Below are positions 25,405 through 33,646 of a stretch of DNA of 64,000 nucleotides, piece after piece. Both the position numbers and the translations under genes were made by a program. The notes below the pieces were generated by a model that was not told where the DNA came from, ran no database searches, and saw nothing but the letters and a program-made list of their open reading frames with translations. Every line of letters starts with the position of its first letter. Positions within the stretch are counted from its first letter, which is position 1. This DNA is from Rubripirellula obstinata (GTDB taxonomy: Bacteria; Planctomycetota; Planctomycetia; Pirellulales; Pirellulaceae). The stretch is taken from positions 62,001 through 126,000 of the forward strand of contig NZ_LWSK01000001.1 in the NCBI RefSeq assembly GCF_001642955.1, written 5' to 3'.

Positions 25405-27558
25405 CTACGGGGTTTTTCGGTCATTTCTTGTTGGCGTCCGTAAAGATTCTGTTGGCCCCATGCACCCTTTTCGGCTTTGGCTGACTGATAACTGACGTAA
25501 CCGCGTCAACTCTACGGCGTCCGCCCAAAACACCCACACGCGACCAAACGGGCGTTGGTCTGCAAGAACCCACCCACGGCGCACCCAATCCTTGAGCTTC
25601 TTCGTGGTGACGCCGATCGCTGTTGCCAAATCGATGGTCAGCCATTGATGTTCCGAAAGTATTGGAGTCGTTAGTTGTTGATGACTGGCCGGATCATCGT
25701 TGAGCAACTTACCAATCATCGAGGCGGAGATCGGCTTGTTGTGGCGAGGCGAACGATAGCCCTCTTCTGCAAGTATCGACGCAACTGCTGGCGAACGATT
25801 TCCATCAAGCACAAGCTGAAGCATTCGGTCCATCAGTTCACGGTAGTTGTCTAGCTGCGGATAGACGGTGACAGTTCGCATGATCTCGTGTACGCTTTCG
25901 TAACCGCCTCGCCATTGCAATCGAACATCGACGCGTTGCGTGTTGCCTTGAACTGCGACGTTCACCTGTTTCAATAGCAAGCGAGCGACTTCCTTGCGAT
26001 CAACCACTCCTAAGTGCCGCTGCCATAGCGTCACTACATCGCCAGCACATTGTTCAATGGCTTCTCGCTGCGCGTCGTCGATCTCTGTCGACACCTGAGA
26101 CAGAAGTTCGTTCAACTGTTGCTGAGCATCTTGTTGTGCAACAAGCGCCTGCTCCCAGCTTTCTTCTAAGCTCGCCGCGACTAAGCGATTGGCCGGATCA
26201 ACATGGCGGTAACCTCGCTCGGCGACTTCAACCGCATAGCAAGCTTGTTGCACGCGATCGGTATAGATCCGCTGCATCTGAATCCGACGTGTCTCCTCGT
26301 CCTGGATCACTTGTAAGCTGAGTTCTATTCCCGCTGGCGACAATGCCTCAAGAAGCTTATCGCTGATCAGTGCATCTAAAATTTCACAGCGAATCGAGCT
26401 GTTGCACGGAGTAGCGCCTGCGACGGTGCTGTGGCGAGCGCATCGGTACACCGGAGATGAATTTGAAGGGTAGCTGACTGCCAAACGGCGACCACATTTT
26501 TCGCAGTACACGATTCCACTTAGCAACGCCACTCCTGTGCGTGCTGGCCCCATGCGATCGGGGCGAGAGTCGTTTTCTCGCAGGCGTTGTTGATTGTCGC
26601 AGAACTGCTGCCATGTGATGTAGGCGGGGTGTCGATCGATCAACAGCACTTTCCATTGTTCGGGAAGAAGGTGCTTTTTCGTCGCTTTTGACGGCATTTT
26701 CGTGCCATATCGCTTGGTGCGTCCATAACCGTACGCGCCCGCATAAAGCGGGTGCTTCAGTAATCCATAGACGGTCGTCTTGGCAGCAAGACGCCACTGG
26801 ATATCACCGGAGACTCCGCCGCGTCGCTGACGAAACGGAAGACGGATATTGTGTTCGGCCAAGTACTGAAACAGGGCGTGCGAAGATCCGGTGATTTCGA
26901 ATTGGTCAAAGAACAACTGCATCACTCGGCGAGCGGACTGGTCCGGATCAAGCTGCGGAGAACCTTGCGCATCGAGTACATAGCCAACCGGGACGTCATG
27001 GAACAGTTCGCCACGCTGCGCTTTGCTTAGCCGACCTCGCTCCAGTCGAACCTTCATCGTGTGCAACTCCATCTCGCTGATAATTCCCTTGAGTCCCAAG
27101 ACGAGTCGATCATTTGGGTCGTGCGGATCAAAGACTCCATCTTCATCAGCGATCAATGTATTGAAAATTGCGCAGACTTCGAATAGATCGCTCCAGTCTT
27201 TCGAGTTGCGAGCCAAGCGACTCATCTCCAGTCCTGCGACCAGCCCAACCTTCTGATCGGTGATAAGCTTCAAAAGTCGCCGAAAGCCTTCACGATCGGC
27301 GTTGCCGCTGCCGCTTAGACCAAGGTCGTCATCAATAACAATTACACTATCCTGAGGCCAACCCAATGCAACAACACGATCCTTCATCGCGTACTGCCGC
27401 GCAGTCGATTCTTGGTGCTCCCTGAGTTGCGCCGAAGTGGATTGACGAACGTACACAGCCGCCAAAAAACCCAAGTGCCGATCGGTAACCTTGGGGTGGA
27501 ATAACCCCGTAGGCTTCGCGACGCGAACGGCCTCGCCAGCGATTGCAATTTCATTCAT
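25405..27558 (-). CDS. Large serine recombinase
   Basis: 717 residues. The N-terminal resolvase domain has YVRQS with catalytic Ser40 and the EMSRLARN region (111-118); a recombinase domain follows (about 195-330). A zinc ribbon has CEKCG (Cys352, Cys355) with Cys373 and Cys385. A coiled-coil segment spans about 405-500. The C-terminal part has a second DNA-binding-like region with an HTH flavour (TIDLATAIGVTTKKLKDWVR, about 646-665). Such enzymes integrate DNA by a 2-bp staggered cut with a phosphoserine bond. It starts with ATGA overlapping the small upstream gene. The Shine-Dalgarno is a perfect AGGAGG at 27565-27570, much stronger than at native genes, which fits foreign origin. The stop is 83 bp from the left boundary. 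Confidence 0.93.
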   Translation of the reverse strand: MNEIAIAGEAVRVAKPTGLFHPKVTDRHLGFLAAVYVRQSTSAQLREHQESTARQYAMKDRVVALGWPQDSVIVIDDDLGLSGSGNADREGFRRLLKLITDQKVGLVAGLEMSRLARNSKDWSDLFEVCAIFNTLIADEDGVFDPHDPNDRLVLGLKGIISEMELHTMKVRLERGRLSKAQRGELFHDVPVGYVLDAQGSPQLDPDQSARRVMQLFFDQFEITGSSHALFQYLAEHNIRLPFRQRRGGVSGDIQWRLAAKTTVYGLLKHPLYAGAYGYGRTKRYGTKMPSKATKKHLLPEQWKVLLIDRHPAYITWQQFCDNQQRLRENDSRPDRMGPARTGVALLSGIVYCEKCGRRLAVSYPSNSSPVYRCARHSTVAGATPCNSSIRCEILDALISDKLLEALSPAGIELSLQVIQDEETRRIQMQRIYTDRVQQACYAVEVAERGYRHVDPANRLVAASLEESWEQALVAQQDAQQQLNELLSQVSTEIDDAQREAIEQCAGDVVTLWQRHLGVVDRKEVARLLLKQVNVAVQGNTQRVDVRLQWRGGYESVHEIMRTVTVYPQLDNYRELMDRMLQLVLDGNRSPAVASILAEEGYRSPRHNKPISASMIGKLLNDDPASHQQLTTPILSEHQWLTIDLATAIGVTTKKLKDWVRRGWVLADQRPFGRVWVFWADAVELTRLRQLSVSQSRKGCMGPTESLRTPTRNDRKTP

Positions 27559-27863
27559 CGCTTACCTCCTTGCCGCGAGGTGTTTTGACAATTGCGTTTG
27601 CCGCCGCCTGTGACATGATTCTCAGAATCTGTCGCTTGGTCTTTGGATCGATCGCTTGATCCCAAATGCGATCCAGAGGAACCGTTTTCGCTATCGGTGT
27701 TGACCGTCGGCGCGGGGGGGGACAATGGCGGGGTTTCCGTCAGGACGCATGGGACACCTTCCATGATTTGTTGTTGATACCGCTCCACCCAGAAAACGAG
27801 CGATTGAAGTGCGGAAAGATCAATTATCCCGATTTGCTTACGTCGGCCAATGTCGATTTCCAT
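27555..27863 (-). CDS. Small unknown protein of the serine-recombinase element
   Basis: 102 residues, first gene of the element. The start ATG lies 23 bp inside the right boundary, and the stop overlaps the recombinase start (ATGA). The first 45 residues may fold (IDLSALQSLVFWVERYQQQI, helical). The rest is hydrophilic, rich in Ser, Asp, Thr and Pro and probably unstructured, ending in basic GGGKRNCQN. The position suggests a regulator or directionality factor for the recombinase; no family is recognised, so this is speculation. Confidence 0.6.
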   Translation of the reverse strand: MEIDIGRRKQIGIIDLSALQSLVFWVERYQQQIMEGVPCVLTETPPLSPPAPTVNTDSENGSSGSHLGSSDRSKDQATDSENHVTGGGKRNCQNTSRQGGKR

Positions 27864-28573
27864 CGCATTGTGAAGGTCGGTTTTGGGAAGGGCGTTTTAA
27901 GGCTCAGCGAATCGTGGACGAAGCTGGCTTGTTGGCGTGCAGCATGTACGTGGACCTAAACCCTGTTCGGGCAGCAATGGCTGGCAGTCCTGACGATTCG
28001 ATCCACACGTCAGCGTATGATCGCATCGAAGCGGAGAAAGGAAAGCAGATTCCTTCGGCGGCGTTTGACCTGAAGGCGATTCCGGCGAAAGAAGCTGGTC
28101 GGAAGATTCGCGAGACTTCGGTGGAAGAATTGAAACAAGAACGCAAGGAGGCTCGCAAGAACCCAACCGGTCGAAAGGTTCGTCGCGATGGTTGGCTTGC
28201 GCCCCTGTCGATGACGCACGGCACCTTGGAATCTGACCCCGAGGTTCATCAAGATGGTTTTCGTGGCAGTGACAAGGGTTTTCTGAATATCGACTGGAAG
28301 GACTACAAGCGATTGCTTCGCTGGACGGCTCGCCAGGGGGTTGAAGGAGTGACGTCTAAGGTCCCATCAGCGATGGCCAAAACCCTACAGGAACTTGGGA
28401 TTGATGCATTGATGTGGCGAGACTTGGTTTGGAATTGGCAGAAGTATTTCGGCAAGTCATCATGCGTCGGCCGTCCAGAATCAATGAAGGCGGACGCCGA
28501 GCGAATCGGTCACCATCATCACCGCGGGCAAGCAAGTGTCGCAGAGTGTTTCGCGATCACATGATCTTTTCGT

Positions 28574-28613
28574 CAGCATGATTGGCGGCAGCATGATTGG
28601 CGGCAGCATGATT
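28574..28613. repeat. Short tandem repeat of 15 bp
   Basis: CAGCATGATTGGCGG is present 2.7 times (28574-28588, 28589-28603, 28604-28613) directly after the transposase stop. Downstream, CGCAACCGCT (28660-28669) and AGCGGTTGCG (28689-28698) form a 10-bp hairpin that may end the transcript. Nothing else is seen between the transposase stop and 28849. Confidence 0.7.
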
Positions 28614-28849
28614 CAAAGCTGGGTGAAAGAAAACACCAGCGTATTCTTTCAATCTTCCGCGCAACCGCTTCTTCGCATAAAGTTGACCAGCGGTTGCGAG
28701 AGGTACACAGCAAACTCGATCCGATAAACCCTAGCAGTCCCCAGGAACGACCAAAACGTCACCGCGTAGCAATCTCTCTCTGATCGCTTGTTATGGTAAA
28801 GTAGGGATTGGCATGACAGTCTTCGCACCTTCATTGGTTTGGTCATAAA

Positions 28850-29152
28850 ATGAACAGCAACGCGGATTTTCGATACCAACGCCCTAACGCATCAATCGCC
28901 GTGTCTACTGTTTCGTCGCCAATCGAACTTGCGTATCAAAATCGACTTGATTCAATGGCTCCTGCGGAGCGTCTTGCTCGTTCGGCAGCTATGTTTCAAT
29001 GGACTCGCGATCAAATTGCTCGGCAACTCACGAAGGAGTTCGGCGAAATGAGTGATGAATTGCTAAAGTGGAAAGTTGCTTTGAGGCTGTACGGGAATGA
29101 ACCTCAAGTGCGTAAAATGATTGAGGATAAATTAGCTGATGTTTCCGGTTGA
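28850..29152 (+). CDS. Small protein of a nucleotidyltransferase two-gene cassette
   Basis: 100 residues, soluble. A variable N-terminus is followed by SAAMFQWTRDQIARQLTKEF and a helical end. No known domain is recognised. The gene overlaps the following nucleotidyltransferase by 14 bp, a typical two-gene toxin-antitoxin or defence-cassette layout. It could be the antitoxin partner or a regulatory subunit; this is inference from position only. Start is ATG 28850. Confidence 0.65.
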   Translation: MNSNADFRYQRPNASIAVSTVSSPIELAYQNRLDSMAPAERLARSAAMFQWTRDQIARQLTKEFGEMSDELLKWKVALRLYGNEPQVRKMIEDKLADVSG

Positions 29153-29711
29153 AATTTTTCAAACGACGTTAGCAAAATTGACAGTCATCCTTCGAGAGCT
29201 CGGCATCCCGTTTCACCTAACAGGTGGGCTGACTGGCACCGTTTACGGCGAGCCTCGAATGACGCAAGATATCGATGTGGTCATCGGTCCCGAGCAGTCG
29301 CGTCGTCAGCTAGATGCATTCGTAAAGTGCATCTCAGAATCGGATTTTATGTTTGATGAAACTTCAATGCGACGCGCTGTTAAATCTGGTGGATTGTTTC
29401 AACTGCTCGATCAAGAAGAATGCCTGAAGCTTGATATTTATCCGCGAGAAATGATTCCCGGTGAATTGGGGCGTAGCGAAATGCTTGAGATTTTTGCTGG
29501 CGAAGTCTTGCCGGTTGTGTCTCGCACTGATGCCGCCGCATCCAAATTAGTTTGGATTAGCAAGGGAAGCCACAAAAGTCGCCGAGACCTGAAGGCAATC
29601 TTCCGAACTTGCAGTGATGAACAAAAACTGTCGATCCGGAAACAAGCTGAAGCATTTGATCTGGCCGAGTTGCTAAATGAAGTGCTTGCCGAGTCTTACG
29701 AAATTGAATGA
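29139..29711 (+). CDS. Nucleotidyltransferase-fold protein
   Basis: 190 residues. The motif GGLTGTVYG followed by RMTQDIDVVI (about residues 28-48) is the G-G...D-x-D core of the minimal nucleotidyltransferase fold, as in AbiEii/DUF-type and MNT-like proteins. The rest (LDIYPREMIPGEL, then SRTDAAASKLVWI and a basic stretch KSRRDLKAIF) agrees with stand-alone antitoxin/toxin nucleotidyltransferases that act on small substrates or tRNA. The start GTG/ATG lies inside the preceding gene, so translation is coupled. The exact target is not inferable. Located on the accessory island beside the split transposase. Confidence 0.75.
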   Translation: MFPVEIFQTTLAKLTVILRELGIPFHLTGGLTGTVYGEPRMTQDIDVVIGPEQSRRQLDAFVKCISESDFMFDETSMRRAVKSGGLFQLLDQEECLKLDIYPREMIPGELGRSEMLEIFAGEVLPVVSRTDAAASKLVWISKGSHKSRRDLKAIFRTCSDEQKLSIRKQAEAFDLAELLNEVLAESYEIE

Positions 29712-29766
29712 CTGATCTATCTGCCAACTGTTGATTCGTCACCTGGGGCCAATCGTTGCACCTTTC

Positions 29767-32700
29767 TTAACGATAACTGCCTGGTTTTGGTCTGGATAGG
29801 TTCGCGGGCGTGGCCATGTTGACGCTTTCCATTTCCATGGATTCGATCATCATTGTTGATGGTCTTACGACGGCGGATTTGACGGCCATGTTGATTCTTA
29901 GTTGGCCGGCGGGGGTGAATTGCTTGATGACGGCCGGGCGGTTGGGGGTTCCGTACAGCGTGAATAGGTCTTTGGACGCTGCGTAGGATGCTCGGTTGGC
30001 CGTGGTTTCTAACAGGCCTCGCTCGCTTCTTGTTCGCAGGATGATTCCCGATATCGCCTGGACCTGCCACGGCATTGGGGCACCTGGTCGGCCGTAGGAT
30101 GTGGGTGCGGCGGGCTCCATTGCAAGTTGTAGTTGTTCGCAATCCATGGTCGATTCGCCGATCGCCAACGTGTTCATTTCGGCGGCACTGAAGGCGTCGT
30201 CCCAATGGCTGACTGGCTTGATGCCAATCCGTACGCCGCGTCCGAACGTCAATCGACGGTTCTGCATGTCGGCTTCCATTGCGTTGTTGAACGTTAAATG
30301 AATTCCGGTAAGAGGTCGGTCGGCGTCGTCAATCATCGTCGCGGTGGCGTCGGATCGCAGCGGTCCGCTGGTGGTCGGTTTGCGTGATGGCATCCAACCG
30401 CGATACCAGCCGGGGCCGCTGCCGATCAGGGTTCCCGATTGGGGTGCCGTGACATCAGCCTGGCCGGGCAACATTGTCAGCTCAGCAGCTTGGATCAAGT
30501 GCTTTGCTTCCAGCGCCCCGTCGGCGGCTCGCTGCATGGCTTTGACCAGAACGGGGCGAGCGTCGGATTGCTGAATCGCGATCGATTGAATCTCTGCATT
30601 CTTCAGCGAGACAAAGTCGCTCAATGAAACACCGTCCGCGAGGTTCACCTTCAGACGGTCTCCTTTGATGTTGAAATCCCATTGCTCGCGAGCCCGGATC
30701 ATGGTCGCTGTGATATCGACGCCGTCGGACAACAGGATCGATTTTCCGTCGAAGGTCATCTCGCCCTGCCAGCGGCAGTACGGCGGCCGTGACCAGCGGA
30801 TATCGTTGGCGGTATTTTCCGCCTGCGTTGGGTCGCTGTTGGCCATGCCGGTTGGCAAGACCTGAGTCGGGATTTGGAATTCGCCTGATTCGGGAATCCA
30901 GATCATGTTTTCGGTTGGGCGAACTTGAATGGTTCGTCCAATGAAAAAACCGTCGCCTATGTCAAACCGTGCTGGCTGTTCAGGGCTGCTGGTTAGTTCC
31001 AAAACATCGTCGCCTGCACCATCGAGCAAACGAAGTCGGTCGGCGGACAACCGCACCGGCATCATCGCGTCGGCGGTCGCTAGTGAGTGGTCGACTTGTA
31101 CGTTCCCTTCAACTCGCAGGCTCTTTGCACTCAGCCCTGCGGTGTTGCGACGCAAAACTGCTTGAATCGAATCGCCACGCATGACCGGTCTCGCCCGAGC
31201 GGCAGGAACTTCCATCGCGCCGCCAGATTGTGAATCAGCTTGTGACATTGATTCGGGTGTGGGCTGCGAAACCCATTGCCGCAGCGGCGACGGTTTGGCT
31301 TCTTCGCGTCCGAGTGTTTTCTGAACCGGATCCGCTTCGCTGACGAACAGCAACCGCAGGAAATCCGTCTTTGCAATGATCGCTGACGTATCAACCTCGA
31401 CGTTTCCGGTAACGTTGAACTCGCTAGGAACCAACGTTGTTTCTGCCTGGCCACTGCTGTTCAAGTTAACCGCACCCGGCGCAGGCTGAACTTTCTCTGG
31501 CGTTAAAATCGCGTGCAGCGAATCAGCTTTGAACGTTCCTCCGTCGACAAACTCGGCCTCGAAATCACCCTCGACGTTGATGTCAATGTCCACATCTAAG
31601 TTGTCGATCGTTGGCATGCCACGCGGACGCACTTGCAGGCTGTTGTTCCAATGAGCCTGTTTGACGGCGATCTTTGGATCATCAATTTTGACGACTCCGG
31701 CACCCAATACGCTAAGCGTGCCGATGGATTGCGGGCGAGTCGGATCGAAGTCGTAATCAAGTCCTGCCAAACCAGCCCAGATCGGTCCGCGACTAAGCCA
31801 AATGCCTTTCTGGCCCGACGCACGGACTTTGCCGGCCCGCGAATCCAGCATGATTTCGTCGGCGGTAATGGAAGTGTCAAAGCTTGGCAGCACTGCCATC
31901 GCCGGACGATTCTCTTCCGATTTGCCAACGGCGATCAACTTGTTGACCCAGTCCAGTGGACCGCTGCGAACGAGTGACTGATTGGCCGGATCGTTGAGCC
32001 AAAGCTGTAAGCGGTCGCAATCAAAACGATCGACCAGACCGGTCGAAGATTGATGCACCAGCGACACGGAATCGCTTAGTTTCAGGTGATCGAGTGCAAA
32101 GTCGTATTCGATCCGGCCTTTGCATCCGATCGAAACGATGCCTTTGTCCGGGCTTGATGGATCGACTGATTGGGCTTGGCTAAGCGGAAGGGTAAGTTCG
32201 TCGAGGTAAAACAGTTCCATTCGATCCATGATTGAATGGGCATCGCCACCGCCTTTGGATGGATCGCGAGCGAAGTGGATCGTCAAGTCGCTGCCGACCA
32301 AGCGAGCTCCACCGACCTGCATTGTGATCGAATCGGTGGTCCAGATTTTTCGTTTATCGATACCGACGTTGGACGTTAGCAGGTCAATCGTGCGACCGGC
32401 TTCTTCGCTGTTACTTTTACCAGGCACGCCTTCCGACGCTTTGCGATACAAGTGAACCGGACCAATCATTCGCCCGCGTTCGATCGGCGGCGCACCGCCG
32501 CTCATCACGTCGAGCGAAGCACTGAATTTGATTTCGGCTCCCTGGTTGGCTTCCAAGATCAGCGGCTCAGACGATTTTTTGCTGGACATGCCGCGGCCCA
32601 TCACCACGGCGACCGGCCAAAGTTTCCATTGATCGCTGGAGGTCTGTTCCCATTTTTCAAACAGCAACATTCCGTCGGCGGTTTGCAGAACCTTGCACGA

Positions 32701-32889
32701 ACCACGCTGCCAACTGCCTTCGGGGAACAGATCCGTCAGCGACGCATCCATCCGCAGACTCTGCGCCGGTTTGATCGGGATCGATTCGGCCACGGGTGGC
32801 TGGATCAGCGGCACGAGCGTGTTTTGGTAAACGACGGCCAGGGCTGACAACAGGATCAGTGCGGAAAGGTATTGCGTCAGCCGTTTCAT
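29767..32889 (-). CDS. Very large Lpt-like (LptC/LptA-type) protein in the Kdo cluster
   Basis: 1040 residues from the ATG at 32889, which overlaps the kdsC stop by ATGA. An N-terminal membrane anchor (LTQYLSALILLSALAVVYQN) is followed by long beta-strand-rich sequence with repeating short strands (for example FNVTGNVEVDTSAIIAKTD, MTFDGKSILLSDGVDITATM), the form of OstA/LptA/LptC jellyroll repeats that carry LPS across the periplasm. Gene order kdsD-kdsC-this gene matches kdsD-kdsC-lptC-lptA of Proteobacteria, which supports the idea; the length (five to six times LptC) suggests a fused, extended bridge. Sequence identity to LptA or LptC is not obvious by eye. No lptB follows. Confidence 0.6.
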   Translation of the reverse strand: MKRLTQYLSALILLSALAVVYQNTLVPLIQPPVAESIPIKPAQSLRMDASLTDLFPEGSWQRGSCKVLQTADGMLLFEKWEQTSSDQWKLWPVAVVMGRGMSSKKSSEPLILEANQGAEIKFSASLDVMSGGAPPIERGRMIGPVHLYRKASEGVPGKSNSEEAGRTIDLLTSNVGIDKRKIWTTDSITMQVGGARLVGSDLTIHFARDPSKGGGDAHSIMDRMELFYLDELTLPLSQAQSVDPSSPDKGIVSIGCKGRIEYDFALDHLKLSDSVSLVHQSSTGLVDRFDCDRLQLWLNDPANQSLVRSGPLDWVNKLIAVGKSEENRPAMAVLPSFDTSITADEIMLDSRAGKVRASGQKGIWLSRGPIWAGLAGLDYDFDPTRPQSIGTLSVLGAGVVKIDDPKIAVKQAHWNNSLQVRPRGMPTIDNLDVDIDINVEGDFEAEFVDGGTFKADSLHAILTPEKVQPAPGAVNLNSSGQAETTLVPSEFNVTGNVEVDTSAIIAKTDFLRLLFVSEADPVQKTLGREEAKPSPLRQWVSQPTPESMSQADSQSGGAMEVPAARARPVMRGDSIQAVLRRNTAGLSAKSLRVEGNVQVDHSLATADAMMPVRLSADRLRLLDGAGDDVLELTSSPEQPARFDIGDGFFIGRTIQVRPTENMIWIPESGEFQIPTQVLPTGMANSDPTQAENTANDIRWSRPPYCRWQGEMTFDGKSILLSDGVDITATMIRAREQWDFNIKGDRLKVNLADGVSLSDFVSLKNAEIQSIAIQQSDARPVLVKAMQRAADGALEAKHLIQAAELTMLPGQADVTAPQSGTLIGSGPGWYRGWMPSRKPTTSGPLRSDATATMIDDADRPLTGIHLTFNNAMEADMQNRRLTFGRGVRIGIKPVSHWDDAFSAAEMNTLAIGESTMDCEQLQLAMEPAAPTSYGRPGAPMPWQVQAISGIILRTRSERGLLETTANRASYAASKDLFTLYGTPNRPAVIKQFTPAGQLRINMAVKSAVVRPSTMMIESMEMESVNMATPANLSRPKPGSYR

Positions 32890-33434
32890 AAGGCGTCGAG
32901 ATGCTCCTGCCAACGACCGGATTCTCGCAGTATCGATTCGACCAATTCGCGGATCACGCCGGTTCCACCGTCACGTTTCAGCACCCAATCGGCGGCCGCC
33001 ATCACGTCCGACGCGGCATCCGCCGGTGCGACCGACAGGCCCACATGTTTCATCACTGCCAGGTCAGGCAAGTCGTCACCGATGTAGCAAACTTGATCGG
33101 GCGTCAGATTCCAATCGGCAATCGCGTTGGAGGCGGCCGACCATTTCTGCTCGAAACCCTGCATCACCGTTTCAATCCCAAGCTCATCAGCGCGGCGCTG
33201 AACAATGGGGCTGTTGCGAGCGGTCAGAATGCCAAACTGAAAACCGGTCTTCATCCACAACTTGATCGCGAGTCCGTCACGAGCATGGAATTGCTTGGTT
33301 TCAATTCCCGCGGAATCGTAAGTGATCCGTCCGTCCGTCATCACTCCGTCAACGTCCGACAAGATCGCTCGGATCGGAGCAACCTTGGATCGGAGGTGGT
33401 CGGAGACTGGTACAAGCGAAGGATTGAGATTCAT
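32886..33434 (-). CDS. kdsC: 3-deoxy-D-manno-octulosonate 8-phosphate phosphatase
   Basis: 182 residues. A cap-less HAD phosphatase that removes phosphate from Kdo-8-phosphate in Kdo synthesis for lipopolysaccharide. HAD motif I is LSDVDGVMTDG (about 26-36; nucleophile Asp28, acid Asp30), motif II ILTARNS (Ser/Thr), and motifs III/IV include GDDLPDL. Length fits the tetrameric KdsC family (about 180). It is followed by the Lpt-like gene with ATGA coupling. Upstream, 212 bp with two repeats separates it from kdsD. Confidence 0.93.
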   Translation of the reverse strand: MNLNPSLVPVSDHLRSKVAPIRAILSDVDGVMTDGRITYDSAGIETKQFHARDGLAIKLWMKTGFQFGILTARNSPIVQRRADELGIETVMQGFEQKWSAASNAIADWNLTPDQVCYIGDDLPDLAVMKHVGLSVAPADAASDVMAAADWVLKRDGGTGVIRELVESILRESGRWQEHLDAL

Positions 33435-33457
33435 GGCGTTATTGGTCGATTAAGTGA

Positions 33458-33484
33458 GTGAGCCGCGACGCGTAAGCGGCCGGG
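33458..33484. repeat. Single inverted copy of family E core
   Basis: GTGAGCCGCGACGCGTAAGC and the next 7 bases are the complement of the core in the 74-bp tandem array at 2530-3013. It lies just upstream of kdsC. Confidence 0.85.
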
Positions 33485-33536
33485 CATTCCACAGTGTTCG
33501 AGCTTTCTTTGACTAAAAATAAACTGATTCAGCACA

Positions 33537-33641
33537 CAATTTTTTTGACAACAATTTTTTTGTCAAAACACTCGCATCATTCGCTCAACCTGCTGCGAGT
33601 CCAACGTAAATTTGACAGAAAAATTGTTGTCAAAAAAATTG
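33537..33641. repeat. AT-rich inverted repeat family F, copy 1
   Basis: The arms CAATTTTTTTGACAACAATT... (33537-33567) and the complement ending ...AAAAAAATTG (33611-33641) match at 30 of 31 positions. Inside, ACTCGCA (about 33569) and TGCGAGT (about 33594) form a second stem. It stands between kdsD and kdsC. A copy with similar build is at 36805-36895. TTTTTTTGTC within the arms is shared. Confidence 0.85.
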
Positions 33642-33646
33642 AGAGT

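Larger units (their letters stand above)
25310..27886. mobile_element. Compact two-gene large-serine-recombinase element with 13-bp direct repeats
   Basis: The 13-bp AGGTCGGTTTTGG stands at 25310-25322 (left junction) and 27874-27886 (right junction). Removing one copy plus the DNA between (2564 bp) restores the transposase frame exactly, so the insertion boundaries are defined by sequence. The repeat is the likely crossover core of attL/attR. The element holds a large serine recombinase and a small overlapping gene on the minus strand and nothing else; non-coding ends are 82 bp and 23 bp. CGATG occurs on both sides of the core in the reconstituted attP, but a clear dyad is not evident. Confidence 0.88.
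24834..28564 (+). pseudogene. REP-associated (Y1/HUH) transposase gene split by an inserted element
   Basis: The 5' half (24834-25322) and 3' half (27887-28564) join in frame into a 388-residue protein if the DNA between them is removed. The join restores ...DECTGRFW-EGRFKAQRIV... The N-terminal half carries the HUH metal motif MSNHLHQ (His72 and His74). The 3' half begins with the conserved region SMYVDLNPVRAAM, typical of COG1943/TnpA_REP (RAYT) proteins, then a long basic tail. RAYTs are single-strand transposases related to IS200 that are linked with REP palindromes. The intact copy may have acted on palindromes like those in this window; that is inference. As it stands the protein is truncated after TGRFW at residue 163 (the frame reads on to 25400 into the element). 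The GTG start has a Shine-Dalgarno-like GGGGGTG. Confidence 0.88.

Noticed and set aside
28536-28727. 63-codon frame after the transposase
   Set aside because: Driven by the 15-bp tandem repeat; no family match.
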